This document shows, one piece after another, positions 15,946 through 26,485 of a stretch of DNA of 64,000 bases. Numbering within the stretch: the stretch's first letter is position 1; every line of letters begins with the position of its first letter. A program made the position numbers and the translations under genes. Below the pieces are notes generated by a model. The model saw only the letters and a list, made by a program, of their open reading frames with translations. It searched no databases and was not told the DNA's origin. Origin of the DNA: Roseovarius sp. THAF27. GTDB taxonomy: Bacteria; Pseudomonadota; Alphaproteobacteria; Rhodobacterales; Rhodobacteraceae. The stretch lies in the NCBI RefSeq assembly GCF_009363655.1, contig NZ_CP045393.1:248001-312000 (forward strand), given 5' to 3'.

Positions 15946-16588
15946 ATGAGCATAACCGTGCATGGGCCCCATTTTCAGTTCGAGACCGAGGCGCTGGCCG
16001 CTGGCGCGTTGCAAGTGGCCGGGGTGGACGAGGTCGGGCGCGGCCCTCTGGCCGGGCCGGTGACGGCGGCGGCGGTGATCCTGGCGCCCGGGCGCATACC
16101 CGAGGGGCTGAACGACTCCAAGATGCTGACGGCGAAGCGACGCGAGGCTCTGCACGACGCGATCCTGGAGGTGGCCGAGGTTTCGGTGGCCCATGCCAGT
16201 GTCGAGGAGATCGACGAGATCAACATCCTGCGGGCTTCGCATCTGGCAATGACGCGGGCGCTGGCGGGGCTGTCGCGCCCGCCCTGCCTGGCGCTGGTCG
16301 ATGGCAACCTTCTGCCCCGCGACATGCCCTGCGAGGGGCGCGCGATCGTCAGGGGCGACGCGGTTTGCCTGTCGATTTCGGCGGCCTCGATTATGGCAAA
16401 AGTGAGGCGCGACCGCATCATGTGGGATTTGGCGCAACAGTATCCGGGCTATGGTTGGGAGACCAACGCAGGGTATGGCTCGAAAAGCCACATGGCCGCT
16501 TTGCAAAATCTCGGGCCGACCCCACACCATAGACGTTCGTTCAAGCCGGTCCACAATATCTTGTATCAAGAAAAAAACCTAACCGACT

Positions 16589-16590
<2 letters not shown>
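15946..16590 (+). CDS. rnhB: Ribonuclease HII
   Basis: 214 residues. RNase HII cleaves the RNA strand of RNA-DNA hybrids and removes single ribonucleotides misincorporated in DNA. The catalytic DEDD set is visible: Asp28 and Glu29 in [12 protein letters not shown], Asp119 in LVDGN and a further Asp in [19 protein letters not shown] and AGYGSKSH are also family signatures. The ATG at 15946 gives the normal length. The gene is followed 93 bases later by ccrM on the same strand, an arrangement seen across alphaproteobacteria. The first GANTC site of the intergenic cluster overlaps the rnhB stop. Confidence 0.96.
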
Positions 16591-17796
<1,206 letters not shown>

Positions 17797-17858
17797 CCAG
17801 TCCCAGGACATTCAAGAACACCGCCGGTGCCTGTGGCCTGACACATGGCACTCACCTT

Positions 17859-17887
17859 GCCCCCGCCCCTGTTGGCGGGGGCTTTTT
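17859..17887 (+). terminator. Rho-independent terminator of ccrM
   Basis: GCCCCCGCC at 17859-17867 pairs with GGCGGGGGC at 17874-17882 and is followed by TTTTT. It lies 63 bases after the ccrM stop. Confidence 0.9.
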
Positions 17888-18298
17888 CATGGCGGTTACA
17901 CCAGGCGCGTGAGGCGGGTTCTGTGGCGGGGGGTCACTACACTTGGAGATGGCAGTTCAGAGGCCATCGTGAGACCCTGGTGTCGAGCGCCCAGCCGGTT
18001 AACAGCCGCGAAGCGGCCCGGCCATCGTCAGCCCCTCCCGTGGGCTGGCGATTTGGCTGAGGCTGGGTGCAACGATCATTCTGAGGATGTCTTTGGCAGA
18101 CATAAAGTGCTTCATAGTTGCCGTTGGATCGCCACCCCAGGGGCTGACGCTCGCCTCCGTCGTGAACCGCGGCATCGTCCCGCAATGGAGACCTTGATAA
18201 CCAGGCGCCCTGAGCGGAATCAGGGTGCCGATCGCTGCACCGTCGCACATCGCCGCGCCGCGACACGCCAACCTCCGGAATGGTCATTGTTCCGAGGC
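17888..18298. other. Unexplained structured intergenic region
   Basis: About 410 bases with no convincing gene on either strand. A nested inverted repeat is present: CGTCAGCCCCT (18026-18036) pairs with AGGGGCTGACG (18139-18149), and inside it TGGCGAT (18046-18052) pairs with ATCGCCA (18128-18134). Local hairpins such as GCCGC-GAA-GCGGC also occur. The style resembles the inside of the element at 11914-12385, but I found neither terminal inverted repeats nor a target duplication. It may be a decayed mobile element or an uncharacterised RNA. Confidence 0.4.
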
Positions 18299-19165
18299 TC
18301 AGAGAAGCCCCTTCAGATAGGCCCCGTAATTGGTCTTCTTGAACAGCCGCGCGCGCCGGGCCAGATCCTCGGCGTTGATCCAACCCTGCTCATATGCGAT
18401 CTCCTCGGGGCAGCCGACCTGCTGGCCCTGGCGTTCCGACAGCGTACGCACGAAGTTGCCCGCATCGAGAAGCGAGCCGTGGGTTCCGGTATCGAGCCAG
18501 GCATAGCCGCGGCCCATTTGCTGGACGGTCAGTTGCCCGTCGGCGAGGTACATGTCCAGAAGCGACGTGATCTCGAGCTCGCCACGCTCGGACGGCTGCA
18601 CCCTGGCGGCCCGTTCGGGGGCGGTGCCGTCGAGGAAGTAAAGTCCGGTGACCGCGTAGTTCGAGGGCGGTCTGGCGGGCTTTTCGATGATCGTCTTCAC
18701 CGTGCCGTCGGGGGCAAAATCGACCACGCCATACCGCTCGGGGTCTGCGACGCGGTAGCCGAACACGGTGCCGCCGGTTTCGATCGCGCTGGCCTCGGCC
18801 AGTTGTTGCGGCAGGCCGTGGCCGAAGAAGATGTTGTCGCCCAGCACCATCGCAGACGGGGCGCCGGCGAGGAAATCCCTGGCCAGGACATAGGCCTGGG
18901 CCAGCCCGTCTGGCGAGGGTTGCTCGATATAGGTCAGGCTGAGGCCCCACTGGGCGCCATCCCCCAGCGTGCGGATGAACTGGGCCTGATCCTGGGGCGT
19001 GGTAATGATGGCAATCTCGCGGATACCGGCCAGCATGAGCACCGAGAGCGGGTAATAGATCATCGGCTTGTCATAGATCGGCAGAAGCTGTTTCGAGACG
19101 CCCATCGTGATCGGGTAGAGCCGCGTGCCGGAGCCGCCGGCGAGGATGATGCCCTTGCGTGTCAT
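18299..19165 (-). CDS. rmlA: Glucose-1-phosphate thymidylyltransferase
   Basis: 288 residues. RmlA (RfbA) joins glucose-1-phosphate and dTTP to give dTDP-glucose, the first step to dTDP-L-rhamnose. Signatures are [16 protein letters not shown] near residue 4, [25 protein letters not shown] and WLDTGTH. The ATG at 19163-19165 is correctly spaced (7 bases) from GGAGG; the two upstream ATG/CCC codons are too close to it. It is the last gene of the rmlCBDA unit, 54 bases after rmlD. The unexplained region lies behind it. Confidence 0.95.
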   Translation of the reverse strand: MTRKGIILAGGSGTRLYPITMGVSKQLLPIYDKPMIYYPLSVLMLAGIREIAIITTPQDQAQFIRTLGDGAQWGLSLTYIEQPSPDGLAQAYVLARDFLAGAPSAMVLGDNIFFGHGLPQQLAEASAIETGGTVFGYRVADPERYGVVDFAPDGTVKTIIEKPARPPSNYAVTGLYFLDGTAPERAARVQPSERGELEITSLLDMYLADGQLTVQQMGRGYAWLDTGTHGSLLDAGNFVRTLSERQGQQVGCPEEIAYEQGWINAEDLARRARLFKKTNYGAYLKGLL

Positions 19166-19219
19166 GCGCATCCCTCCGGGCACGGGCCGGTCCCGCGGTC
19201 ACGCAGTTGCGTCGTCAGA

Positions 19220-20080
19220 TCAAGCATCTTGCGCCTCCTTCAGGGCCTTCAGAATGTCGTCGAGGCCGTCGCGCCAGTCGGGGCGTGACAGGCCGAATAC
19301 GCTTTCGGTTCTGGTGCAATCCAGCCGCGAGTTCAATGGCCGGGCCGCCGGGGTCGGATAGTCCGCGGTGGGGATGTCCGTGACCGCGCAGTTCAGCCCG
19401 GCCTTGTCGAAGATCGCGCGGGCGAAATCGGCCCAGCTGACATCGGGCGCACCCGAGAAGTGGAAGGTGCCCGACAGCGCAGGATCGTGGCGCAGCGCGT
19501 CGCCGATACGCAGGCAGGCCGTCGCGATGTCGCGCGCGGGCGTCGGCCCGCCCACCTGATCGGTGACGATGGTCAGCGCGTCCCGCTTGGCCCCGAGGCG
19601 CAGCATGGTCTTGACGAAATTCGCCCCGTGCGCCGACACCACCCAGGAGGTGCGCAGGATGGCGTGGACGCCGCCGGCGGCCCGCACCGCCTCTTCGCCC
19701 GCCAGCTTGGTGCGGCCATAGGCGTTTTGCGGCGCGGTCGCGTCGGAGGGTGCCCAGGGGCGGGTGCCGGTGCCGGCAAAGACGTAATCGGTGGAAATAT
19801 GAACGAAGGGCACGCCCAGCTCCGCCGCCGCGCGCGCCATCGCGCCGGGGGCGTCGGCGTTGATGACGTGGGCCAGCGCCTCTTCCTCCTCGGCGCGGTC
19901 GACGGCGGTGTAGGCAGCGGCGTTGATCACAAGGTCGGGACGGTGCGCGGCGATCGCGGCAGCGCAGGCGGCGGGGTCGGCCAGGTCTGCGCTGTCGCGT
20001 CCCAGAAACCTGGCGTCGGGTGCCGAGAGACGCAGTTCGGTTGCCACCTGGCCCGAGCTGCCGAAAACGAGTGTGCTCAT
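19220..20080 (-). CDS. rmlD: dTDP-4-dehydrorhamnose reductase
   Basis: 286 residues. RmlD reduces dTDP-4-keto-L-rhamnose to dTDP-L-rhamnose with NAD(P)H. The Rossmann nucleotide motif is GSSGQVA at 7-13. [16 protein letters not shown] is a strong family signature, STDYVFAG precedes the catalytic YGRTK (Tyr-x-x-x-Lys), and [10 protein letters not shown] follows. The ATG at 20078-20080 has GGAG eight bases upstream; long in-frame extension beyond it is not supported. It lies 91 bases after rmlB in the same direction. Confidence 0.95.
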   Translation of the reverse strand: MSTLVFGSSGQVATELRLSAPDARFLGRDSADLADPAACAAAIAAHRPDLVINAAAYTAVDRAEEEEALAHVINADAPGAMARAAAELGVPFVHISTDYVFAGTGTRPWAPSDATAPQNAYGRTKLAGEEAVRAAGGVHAILRTSWVVSAHGANFVKTMLRLGAKRDALTIVTDQVGGPTPARDIATACLRIGDALRHDPALSGTFHFSGAPDVSWADFARAIFDKAGLNCAVTDIPTADYPTPAARPLNSRLDCTRTESVFGLSRPDWRDGLDDILKALKEAQDA

Positions 20081-20171
20081 CCGTCGTGCTCCAATTGCGT
20101 TGACCCGGCTGACGGGCCCCCGCGTCGATAGTCCCTGACGCGCGGTTCTGCCAAACGGTTTGTCCCGGGGC

Positions 20172-21221
20172 CTATCGCACGCCCCCTGCGCCAAGACGTT
20201 GCCCGACGCCGTCGCGGGTCTGCAATGCGCGCCACCACGCCTCGTTGTCCAGATACCACTGCACGGTCCGCTCCAGCCCTTCTTCGACGGTGACGGACGG
20301 GCGCCAGCCCAGTTCCTGCCGGATGCGCGTGGGGTCGATGGCATAGCGGGCGTCGTGGCCGGGGCGGTCGGTGACGAAGGTGATCTGATCCGCGTAGGAG
20401 CCGCTGGCCTTCGGGCGCTTGTCGTCGAGGATCGCGCAGAGAGACTGGACCAGTTCGAGATTCGTGCGCTCGTTCTCGCCACCGATGTTGTAGCTTTCGC
20501 CAACGACGCCTTTCGCCAGCACGGTCAGCAGGGCGTCGGCGTGATCCTCGACATAAAGCCAGTCGCGCACGTTTGATCCGTCGCCGTAGATCGGCAGCGG
20601 CTTGCCGGCCAGCGCGTTGAGGATGATCACCGGGATCAGCTTTTCCGGGAAGTGGTAGGGGCCGTAATTGTTGGAACAGTTGGTGAGCACCACCGGCAAG
20701 CTGTAGGTTTCGTGCCAGGCGCGCACCAGGTGGTCCGAGGCCGCCTTGGAGGCCGAGTAGGGCGAGCGCGGATCGTAGGGCGTGGTCTCGGTGAACATGC
20801 CGGTCGGACCGAGCGAGCCGAAGACCTCGTCGGTCGAGATGTGATGGAACCGGAAGGTCTCGGGGCGGCCCCGGACCTCCCAATAGTCGCGAGACGCTTC
20901 GAGCAGGGTGTAGGTGCCCATGACATTGGTATCGATGAACGCACCCGGTCCGTCGATCGAGCGGTCGACATGGGATTCCGCGGCCAGGTGCATGATCGCG
21001 TCGGGCTGGTGTTCGGCCAGGGCGGCATCGAGCGCGGGCCGGTCGCGGATGTCGGCCTGGACGAAACTGTATCCGGGATCGGAGGCCACGGGGGCCACGT
21101 TGTCCAGGCAGGCCGCATAGGTCAGGGCATCGAGGTTCACCACCGCGTGGCCGCGCGCGATGGCCAGGCGCACCACGGCCGATCCTATGAACCCGGCGCC
21201 GCCGGTCACGAGCAGCTTCAT
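20172..21221 (-). CDS. rmlB: dTDP-glucose 4,6-dehydratase
   Basis: 349 residues of the extended SDR family. RmlB converts dTDP-glucose to dTDP-4-keto-6-deoxyglucose using bound NAD+. Visible are the N-terminal [21 protein letters not shown], the active-site phrase [10 protein letters not shown] (Asp-Glu catalytic pair), [10 protein letters not shown] with the Tyr-x-x-x-Lys, and the [14 protein letters not shown] segment diagnostic of this enzyme. Its ATG overlaps the stop of rmlC by four bases (ATGA), implying coupled translation. Confidence 0.97.
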   Translation of the reverse strand: MKLLVTGGAGFIGSAVVRLAIARGHAVVNLDALTYAACLDNVAPVASDPGYSFVQADIRDRPALDAALAEHQPDAIMHLAAESHVDRSIDGPGAFIDTNVMGTYTLLEASRDYWEVRGRPETFRFHHISTDEVFGSLGPTGMFTETTPYDPRSPYSASKAASDHLVRAWHETYSLPVVLTNCSNNYGPYHFPEKLIPVIILNALAGKPLPIYGDGSNVRDWLYVEDHADALLTVLAKGVVGESYNIGGENERTNLELVQSLCAILDDKRPKASGSYADQITFVTDRPGHDARYAIDPTRIRQELGWRPSVTVEEGLERTVQWYLDNEAWWRALQTRDGVGQRLGAGGVR

Positions 21222-21784
21222 GGCGCACCCGTCCAGACGAAGGGGCTGTCGAACTCGGCCAGGCGCGGCGCGGCCGCGTCCTTTTCCGACAGGACCGCGG
21301 CGCCGGAAAGGTTCCAGTCGATGCCGATATCGGGATCATCGAAGAACACCGCGCCATCGCATTCGGGCGCATAGTAATCGCTGCATTTGTAGACGATTTC
21401 GGTGGCGGGCTCGCGCGTGGCGAACCCGTGCAGGAAGCCTTCGGGGATCAGAAGCTGCAGGCCGTTCTCGAAGCTGAGGTCGTAGCCCAGCCATTGCCCG
21501 TAGGTGGGGCTGCCCTTGCGGATGTCGACGACCACATCGAACAGCCGCCCGCGCCCGCAGCGCACCAGCTTGGCCTGGGCGTGGGGTGGCGACTGGAAAT
21601 GCAGGCCGCGCACCGTGTCGGTTTGCGCTGACAGCGAGTGGTTGTCCTGAACGAAGTCGATTTCGATTCCATGGGCCGCCAGCGTCTTGCGGCTCCAGCT
21701 TTCACTGAAGAAGCCGCGGGCGTCGCCGAAGCGGGCCGGCTCGAGCAGCAATACGCCCGGCAAGGCAGTTTCGGTGATGTTCAC
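21218..21784 (-). CDS. rmlC: dTDP-4-dehydrorhamnose 3,5-epimerase
   Basis: 188 residues of a cupin fold. RmlC epimerises dTDP-4-keto-6-deoxyglucose at C3 and C5. Signatures are [19 protein letters not shown], the active-site phrase [19 protein letters not shown] and PEGFLHGF. The start is GTG at 21782-21784 with GGAGG seven bases upstream; the in-frame extension of 19 residues is rejected because it lacks a binding site and family similarity. It is the first gene of the rmlCBDA unit. The 104 bases behind it separate it from manC. Confidence 0.95.
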   Translation of the reverse strand: MNITETALPGVLLLEPARFGDARGFFSESWSRKTLAAHGIEIDFVQDNHSLSAQTDTVRGLHFQSPPHAQAKLVRCGRGRLFDVVVDIRKGSPTYGQWLGYDLSFENGLQLLIPEGFLHGFATREPATEIVYKCSDYYAPECDGAVFFDDPDIGIDWNLSGAAVLSEKDAAAPRLAEFDSPFVWTGAP

Positions 21785-21888
21785 AGGCGCGCCTCCGCTT
21801 GAAATCGTTCCGGTAGTATCAGCCGATCGGGACGATGTCACGACGCGACGATGGCACCTTTGCAGCGGTTAAGACGGCCGCTACGGGC

Positions 21889-23304
21889 CTATGACCGCGC
21901 ATATACGTCCTCGTAGCGGATGATGTCATCTTCGCCCAGGTAGCTGCCGGTTTGAACCTCGATCAGGACCATTGGCACCTTGCCGGGGTTTTCCATCCGG
22001 TGGACCGCGCCAAGCGGGATGTAGACCGACTGGTTTTCCGTGATCAGCTCTTCCTTGCCGTCGATCGTCACCTTGGCGGTGCCCTGGACCACGATCCAGT
22101 GTTCGGAGCGGTGGTTGTGGCTTTGCAGGCTGAGCGCGGCGCCGGGATGCACGTGGATGCGCTTGACCTGGAATCGCTTGCCACGCGCGAGGCTTTCGAA
22201 CCAGCCCCAAGGGCGGTGGTCCTTGGGAAACTGCGTTGCTTGCGCGGCGGACTTTTTCTTCAGCGCGTCGACGGCTTTCTTCACACTTTGAGCCTGCGAG
22301 GCGTGTGCCACCAGGACGGCATCGGGCATGGCGACGGCCACGATATCCTTGAGACCGATGCCGACCAGTTCGAGCCTGTCGGATTCAGAACGCAGAAGCG
22401 TGTTTTCGCACTCCAATGCCGTGGCGGGGCCACTGGTGGCGACACCTTTTTCATCCTGTGGGCTTTCGCGCCATATCGCGTCCCAGCCGCCAAGGTCCGA
22501 CCAGCCGTGCGACAGCGGAACCACCGACAGGTTCTTCGAGCGTTCCATGACAGCGAAGTCGATCGAGATGTCCTCGGCGCGCGCCCAGGGCTCGGGCGCG
22601 AGGCGAAGGAAGCCAAGGTCGGGCTGTGCGCCCTCCAGTGCCGCGCGAACGGGTTCCACGAGAGTCGGCGCACTGGCGTCGAAGGCTGTCAGGATATCGC
22701 TGGCGCGGAACAGGAAGATCCCGCCGTTCCACAGGTGACGTCCATCGGCCACCATCTCGGCTGCCCGCGCGGCATCAGGTTTTTCGACGAACCGCGAAAG
22801 GGCCACGGGGGTGGTGCCGTCCGGCTCTGCGGCAAGCTGGAGATAGCCGTAGCCGGTTTCGGCATAGCTGGGGGTGATGCCGAACGTGACCAGATCGCCC
22901 TTGAGCGCGGCAGGCACGCCGGCTTGCACGGTGGCGCGAAAGGCCTCCGCGTCGTTGAACGCGTGATCGCACGGCGCGACGAGCATCAGGGCGTCCGGGT
23001 CCTGTTTCGACAGGTAAAGCGCGGCGGCAAGTATGGCCGGAGCGGTGTTGCGCCCATCGGGTTCCAGCATGATCGTGCCGGGATCTATGCCGACCTCCTG
23101 CAACTGCTCCGCGACAATGAAGCGAAAATCGGATGCGGTGATCACCAGGGGCGCGGTGTAATCCCGGCCCGACAGACGCTGCGCTGTCCGCTGGAAAAGC
23201 GTGCCCTGATCCCAGACCGGCGCAAATTGTTTCGGGTAGGATTTCCGGCTGAGCGGCCAAAGCCGTGTCCCGGACCCGCCGCACAAAAGCACTGGTGTGA
23301 TCAT
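21889..23304 (-). CDS. manC: Mannose-1-phosphate guanylyltransferase / mannose-6-phosphate isomerase
   Basis: 471 residues, the length of the bifunctional type II enzymes (ManC/AlgA/CpsB). The N-terminal nucleotidyltransferase makes GDP-mannose (CGGSGTRLWPLSRKSYPKQF near residues 8-27; FVEKPD at about 172). The C-terminal cupin (about 350-471) isomerises fructose-6-phosphate to mannose-6-phosphate, with the family phrases RPWGWFESL, QSHNHRSEHW and GAVHRMENPG. Together with rmlCBDA it forms a nucleotide-sugar supply block for surface polysaccharide, though no glycosyltransferase is in the window. Confidence 0.95.
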   Translation of the reverse strand: MITPVLLCGGSGTRLWPLSRKSYPKQFAPVWDQGTLFQRTAQRLSGRDYTAPLVITASDFRFIVAEQLQEVGIDPGTIMLEPDGRNTAPAILAAALYLSKQDPDALMLVAPCDHAFNDAEAFRATVQAGVPAALKGDLVTFGITPSYAETGYGYLQLAAEPDGTTPVALSRFVEKPDAARAAEMVADGRHLWNGGIFLFRASDILTAFDASAPTLVEPVRAALEGAQPDLGFLRLAPEPWARAEDISIDFAVMERSKNLSVVPLSHGWSDLGGWDAIWRESPQDEKGVATSGPATALECENTLLRSESDRLELVGIGLKDIVAVAMPDAVLVAHASQAQSVKKAVDALKKKSAAQATQFPKDHRPWGWFESLARGKRFQVKRIHVHPGAALSLQSHNHRSEHWIVVQGTAKVTIDGKEELITENQSVYIPLGAVHRMENPGKVPMVLIEVQTGSYLGEDDIIRYEDVYARS

Positions 23305-23466
23305 GTCGCCTTACCTTATTTTCACCATTAAGGATCGTTCAGTCGAAACCGAAATCTTGCCGATCCGCTATTACAGCGCAAGACGTGACACTTACAGTCC
23401 GCGTTTTCGCTATTTTCCGTTCCCGTCGCGGCGGATTGGGGCACCGCACCGGGTTGACTTTGTGAG

Positions 23467-23485
23467 AATGACTTGCATAATCATT
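23467..23485 (+). promoter_or_regulatory. Possible metal-regulator site upstream of troA
   Basis: AATGA and TCATT flank CTTGCATAA, a 19-base imperfect dyad 30 bases before the troA start in an AT-rich stretch. Fur/Mur-type regulators often control such transporters in Rhodobacterales, but the match to a known box is loose. Confidence 0.35.
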
Positions 23486-23514
23486 TTAAGCGCCTCAAAG
23501 AGAGTTCTGAAATC

Positions 23515-24480
23515 ATGCAATTGTCTCGCCGAAATCTGTTGATCACCTCGCTGTCTGCCGCTGCTCTGGCCGGGACGCCGCTGCGGGCGCAAGGCGCGGC
23601 TCTGTCAGTGGTCGCCACAACCGGGATGATCGCCGACGCCGCGCGGCGTGTCGGAGGCGACCTCGTGGAGGTCACGGCGCTGATGGGTGCGGGTATCGAT
23701 CCGCATTCCTATCGCCAGACCCGAACCGACATCCAGGCCGCCCTGCGCGCCGACGTGGTTCTTTGGCACGGGTTGTACCTCGAGGCGCAAATGGAGGAGT
23801 TCCTGCTGAAGCTGGACGAACGCGGGACCGCGGTGCCGGTGGGCGAAAGCGTGCCGCGGGACCGGCGGATCGCGCATGAGGATTACGCCGACAAGTTCGA
23901 CCCGCATGTCTGGATGGTGCCCGAACTTTGGGCCTACGTGGTGAATGGCGTCCGTGACGCGTTGAGCGATGTGGCGCCGGATCACGCCGATCAATTCGCG
24001 GCGAACGCAGCCGCCTACCTGAAGGAACTGGACGCCCTGGCGTCCTATGCGCACCGCGTGCTGGAGACGGTGCCGTCTTCTGCTCGCGTCCTGTTGAGCG
24101 CGCATGACGCCTTTGGCTATTTCGGCGAGGCCTATGATTTCGAAGTCGTCGGGATTCAGGGCATCTCCACGGAGTCGGAGGCCGGGCTGAACCGGATCAG
24201 GACATTGGCCGATATGCTGGTGGAGCGCGGCATCGGGGCGGTGTTTGTCGAAACCTCCGTCAGCGACCGCAACGTGCGCGCCCTGATCGAAGGGGCGGCG
24301 GCGCAGGGCCACGAGGTGAAGATCGGGGGTGAGCTCTTTTCCGACGCGATGGGTGCGCCGGGCACGTATACCGGCACCTATATCGGGATGATCGACCACA
24401 ATGTCACGACCATTGCCCAGGCGCTGGGCGGCGAGGTGCCAGACCGCGGCATGCAGGGCAAGCTGGCGGAAGGGAGCTGA
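23515..24480 (+). CDS. troA: Metal ABC transporter substrate-binding protein (TroA-like)
   Basis: 321 residues of the cluster A-I metal-binding family (Mn, Zn or Fe). A twin-arginine-like signal is present (SRRNLLITS, cleavage near residue 27). Likely metal ligands are His64 (DPHSY), His131 (FDPHVW), His197 (SAHDAFGYF) and an acidic residue in ELFSDAMG. A histidine at the third position is as in TroA rather than the glutamate of manganese-type PsaA/SitA, so the metal is uncertain. I chose ATG at 23515 over an upstream one because the signal peptide begins there. It is the first gene of a four-gene operon. Confidence 0.9.
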   Translation: MQLSRRNLLITSLSAAALAGTPLRAQGAALSVVATTGMIADAARRVGGDLVEVTALMGAGIDPHSYRQTRTDIQAALRADVVLWHGLYLEAQMEEFLLKLDERGTAVPVGESVPRDRRIAHEDYADKFDPHVWMVPELWAYVVNGVRDALSDVAPDHADQFAANAAAYLKELDALASYAHRVLETVPSSARVLLSAHDAFGYFGEAYDFEVVGIQGISTESEAGLNRIRTLADMLVERGIGAVFVETSVSDRNVRALIEGAAAQGHEVKIGGELFSDAMGAPGTYTGTYIGMIDHNVTTIAQALGGEVPDRGMQGKLAEGS

Positions 24481-24484
24481 GGCG

Positions 24485-25279
24485 GTGACCGTGAAGGTGG
24501 TAACGACCGAGGCCGAGCGCGAGGATCGCGATGCGCTGGCGGCAAGCCCGCTCGCGGTGCGTGGCCTGACCGTGTCCTACGGGGAAAAGCCTGCCGTGTT
24601 TTCCCTGGATGCGACGTTTCAGCAAGGCGCGATGACGGCCATCATCGGGCCGAATGGCGCGGGCAAGTCGACAATGCTGAAGGCCGCGCTGGGGATCGTC
24701 AAGCCAGTCTCCGGGCGGGTCACGGCGTGGGGCGAGGCGCTCGAAAAGATGCGGGCCCGGATCGCCTATGTGCCGCAACGGGCCAGCGTGGACTGGGATT
24801 TCCCCGCGCGGGTTCTGGACGTGGTGTTGATGGGCCAATACCGGGACCTCGGCCTGCTGGGGCGGATAAGAACCAAGCACATGCAAGCCGCGCTGCACTG
24901 TCTCGAGCGCGTGGGTATGGACGGCTTTGCGGACAGGCAGATCGGGCAATTGTCCGGCGGTCAGCAACAGCGGGTGTTCCTGGCGCGAGCCCTGGCGCAG
25001 GATGCGGACCTCTATCTTCTGGACGAGCCTTTCGCGGGGGTCGATGCCGCGACCGAGACGGCGATAATCTCCGTGCTGAAGGACCTGCGCGGACTGGGCA
25101 AGACGGTGGTCGCGGTGCATCACGACCTGTCGACGGTCACCGAGTATTTCGACCGCGTCTTCGTCATCAGCACCAGCAAGATTGCCGAAGGGTCGGTGGC
25201 CGATGCCTTTACCCGCGCCAACCTTCAGGAGGCGTATGGCGGACGGTTGGCCACGGCCCAGATGGGCGCCTTGGGATAA
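24485..25279 (+). CDS. troB: Metal ABC transporter ATP-binding protein
   Basis: 264 residues. It provides ATP hydrolysis for the metal importer. Walker A GPNGAGKST at about 55-63, the Q-loop phrase YVPQRASVDWDFP, signature LSGGQQQR, Walker B YLLDEPF and the H-loop VHHD are all present. YVPQR..VDWDFP is typical of metal-type importers. The start is a GTG at 24485, four bases after the troA stop, with GGGAG upstream. The ~20-residue Glu/Arg-rich N-terminal extension is unremarkable. Confidence 0.92.
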   Translation: MTVKVVTTEAEREDRDALAASPLAVRGLTVSYGEKPAVFSLDATFQQGAMTAIIGPNGAGKSTMLKAALGIVKPVSGRVTAWGEALEKMRARIAYVPQRASVDWDFPARVLDVVLMGQYRDLGLLGRIRTKHMQAALHCLERVGMDGFADRQIGQLSGGQQQRVFLARALAQDADLYLLDEPFAGVDAATETAIISVLKDLRGLGKTVVAVHHDLSTVTEYFDRVFVISTSKIAEGSVADAFTRANLQEAYGGRLATAQMGALG

Positions 25280-25285
25280 TTCGCG

Positions 25286-26485
25286 ATGGTTTGGGACGCA
25301 CTGACGCTGCAACTTGGATACAACGCCACGCTCGTGACGCTTGGCGCCGCCTTGCTTGGCATGGCCGCCGGCGCCACGGGCACGTTCCTGTTTCTGGGCA
25401 AAAGGGCGCTGGTCAGTGACGCGATCAGCCATGCGACCCTTCCAGGGGTCGCGCTTGCCTTCGTCGCGATGGTGGCACTGGGTGGAGACGGCAGGGCGCT
25501 GCCGGGCCTTCTGGCGGGATCGGCCCTTTCGGCGGCGGTCGGCCTCTTGTGCGTCAGCGCCCTGACCAACAGGACGCGGCTGTCGGAGGATGCGGCGATC
25601 GGCGCCGTCCTGTCGGTGTTCTTCGGGTTCGGTATCGTTCTTCTGACGGTGATCCAGTCGATGAGTTCCGGGCGGCAGGCGGGGTTGGAGAGCTTTCTGC
25701 TGGGGTCGACGGCAGGAATGTTGCGGCAGGACGCGGTGGTGATTGCGTCCGGCGGCGCGATCGTGCTGCTGCTGGTTGCCGCGCTCCGGCGGCCCATGAC
25801 GATGGTTGCGTTCGACCGCGTGTTCGCGGCGAGCCTGGGGGTCAATGTTCCGCGGGTCGAGCTGGCAATGATGGGCCTGGCGCTGGCGATCACCGTCGTG
25901 GGTCTGAAGGTCGTGGGATTGATCCTGATCGTCGCGCTGCTGATCATTCCGGCGGTCGCGGCACGGTTCTGGACCGACCGGGTCGGACGGGTCGTGATCC
26001 TGGCCGGCGTGATCGGCGGGCTGTCCGGTTACGCGGGCGCGGCATTCTCGGCCACGGCGCCGGCACTGCCCACGGGACCGATCATCGTCCTGGTGTCCTT
26101 CGCCCTGTTCACCCTGTCCCTGTTCGCGGCGCCCAATCGCGGCGTTCTTGCCGCGGTGCTGAAACATCAGCGGTTCCGGGCGCGGGTCCATGAGCGGCAG
26201 GGCTTGCTGGCCCTGGCGCAGGGGCAACCGATCTACGAGGGCCTGACGCTGCGCCTGATGCAGCGCCGGGGGCTGATCCGGGCGGATGGCGTGGCGACCG
26301 AGCTGGGACAGGCGCAAGCGGCACAGGCCCTGCGCGACGAGCGACGCTGGCAGGTGTTGCGCTCGAACCCGGCCTATGAGGAAGCGGCGGCAAGCTATGA
26401 CGGGCTGACACCGCTGGACGATGTCCTGACGCCGGATCAGCTGGGTGCGCTGGACCGCGAGTTGCGGCCGAAGGGAGTGTCGTGA
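25286..26485 (+). CDS. troC: Metal ABC transporter permease with C-terminal DtxR-like extension
   Basis: 399 residues, about 110 more than an ordinary ABC-3 permease. Residues 1-285 hold eight or so membrane helices with the family phrases SDAISHATLPGVAL and VGLKVVGLILIVALLIIPA. From about 290 the chain is soluble: a helical segment RQGLLALAQGQPIYE, a winged-helix-like LTLRLMQRRGLIRADGVATEL and ERRWQVLRSNPAYE, recalling the DNA-binding half of DtxR/MntR repressors as in some TroC proteins. A regulatory cytoplasmic domain is inferred. It starts 6 bases after troB and overlaps troD by one base. Confidence 0.85.
   Translation: MVWDALTLQLGYNATLVTLGAALLGMAAGATGTFLFLGKRALVSDAISHATLPGVALAFVAMVALGGDGRALPGLLAGSALSAAVGLLCVSALTNRTRLSEDAAIGAVLSVFFGFGIVLLTVIQSMSSGRQAGLESFLLGSTAGMLRQDAVVIASGGAIVLLLVAALRRPMTMVAFDRVFAASLGVNVPRVELAMMGLALAITVVGLKVVGLILIVALLIIPAVAARFWTDRVGRVVILAGVIGGLSGYAGAAFSATAPALPTGPIIVLVSFALFTLSLFAAPNRGVLAAVLKHQRFRARVHERQGLLALAQGQPIYEGLTLRLMQRRGLIRADGVATELGQAQAAQALRDERRWQVLRSNPAYEEAAASYDGLTPLDDVLTPDQLGALDRELRPKGVS

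Noticed and set aside
17888..18298. Second copy of the MITE-like element
   Set aside because: The internal fold looks similar, but I found no terminal inverted repeats, no flanking duplication and no shared sequence with 11914-12385.
24404..26317. 637-codon open frame on the minus strand opposite the metal transporter
   Set aside because: The translation is Arg/Gln/His-rich with no domain, while the plus-strand genes carry complete ABC motifs.
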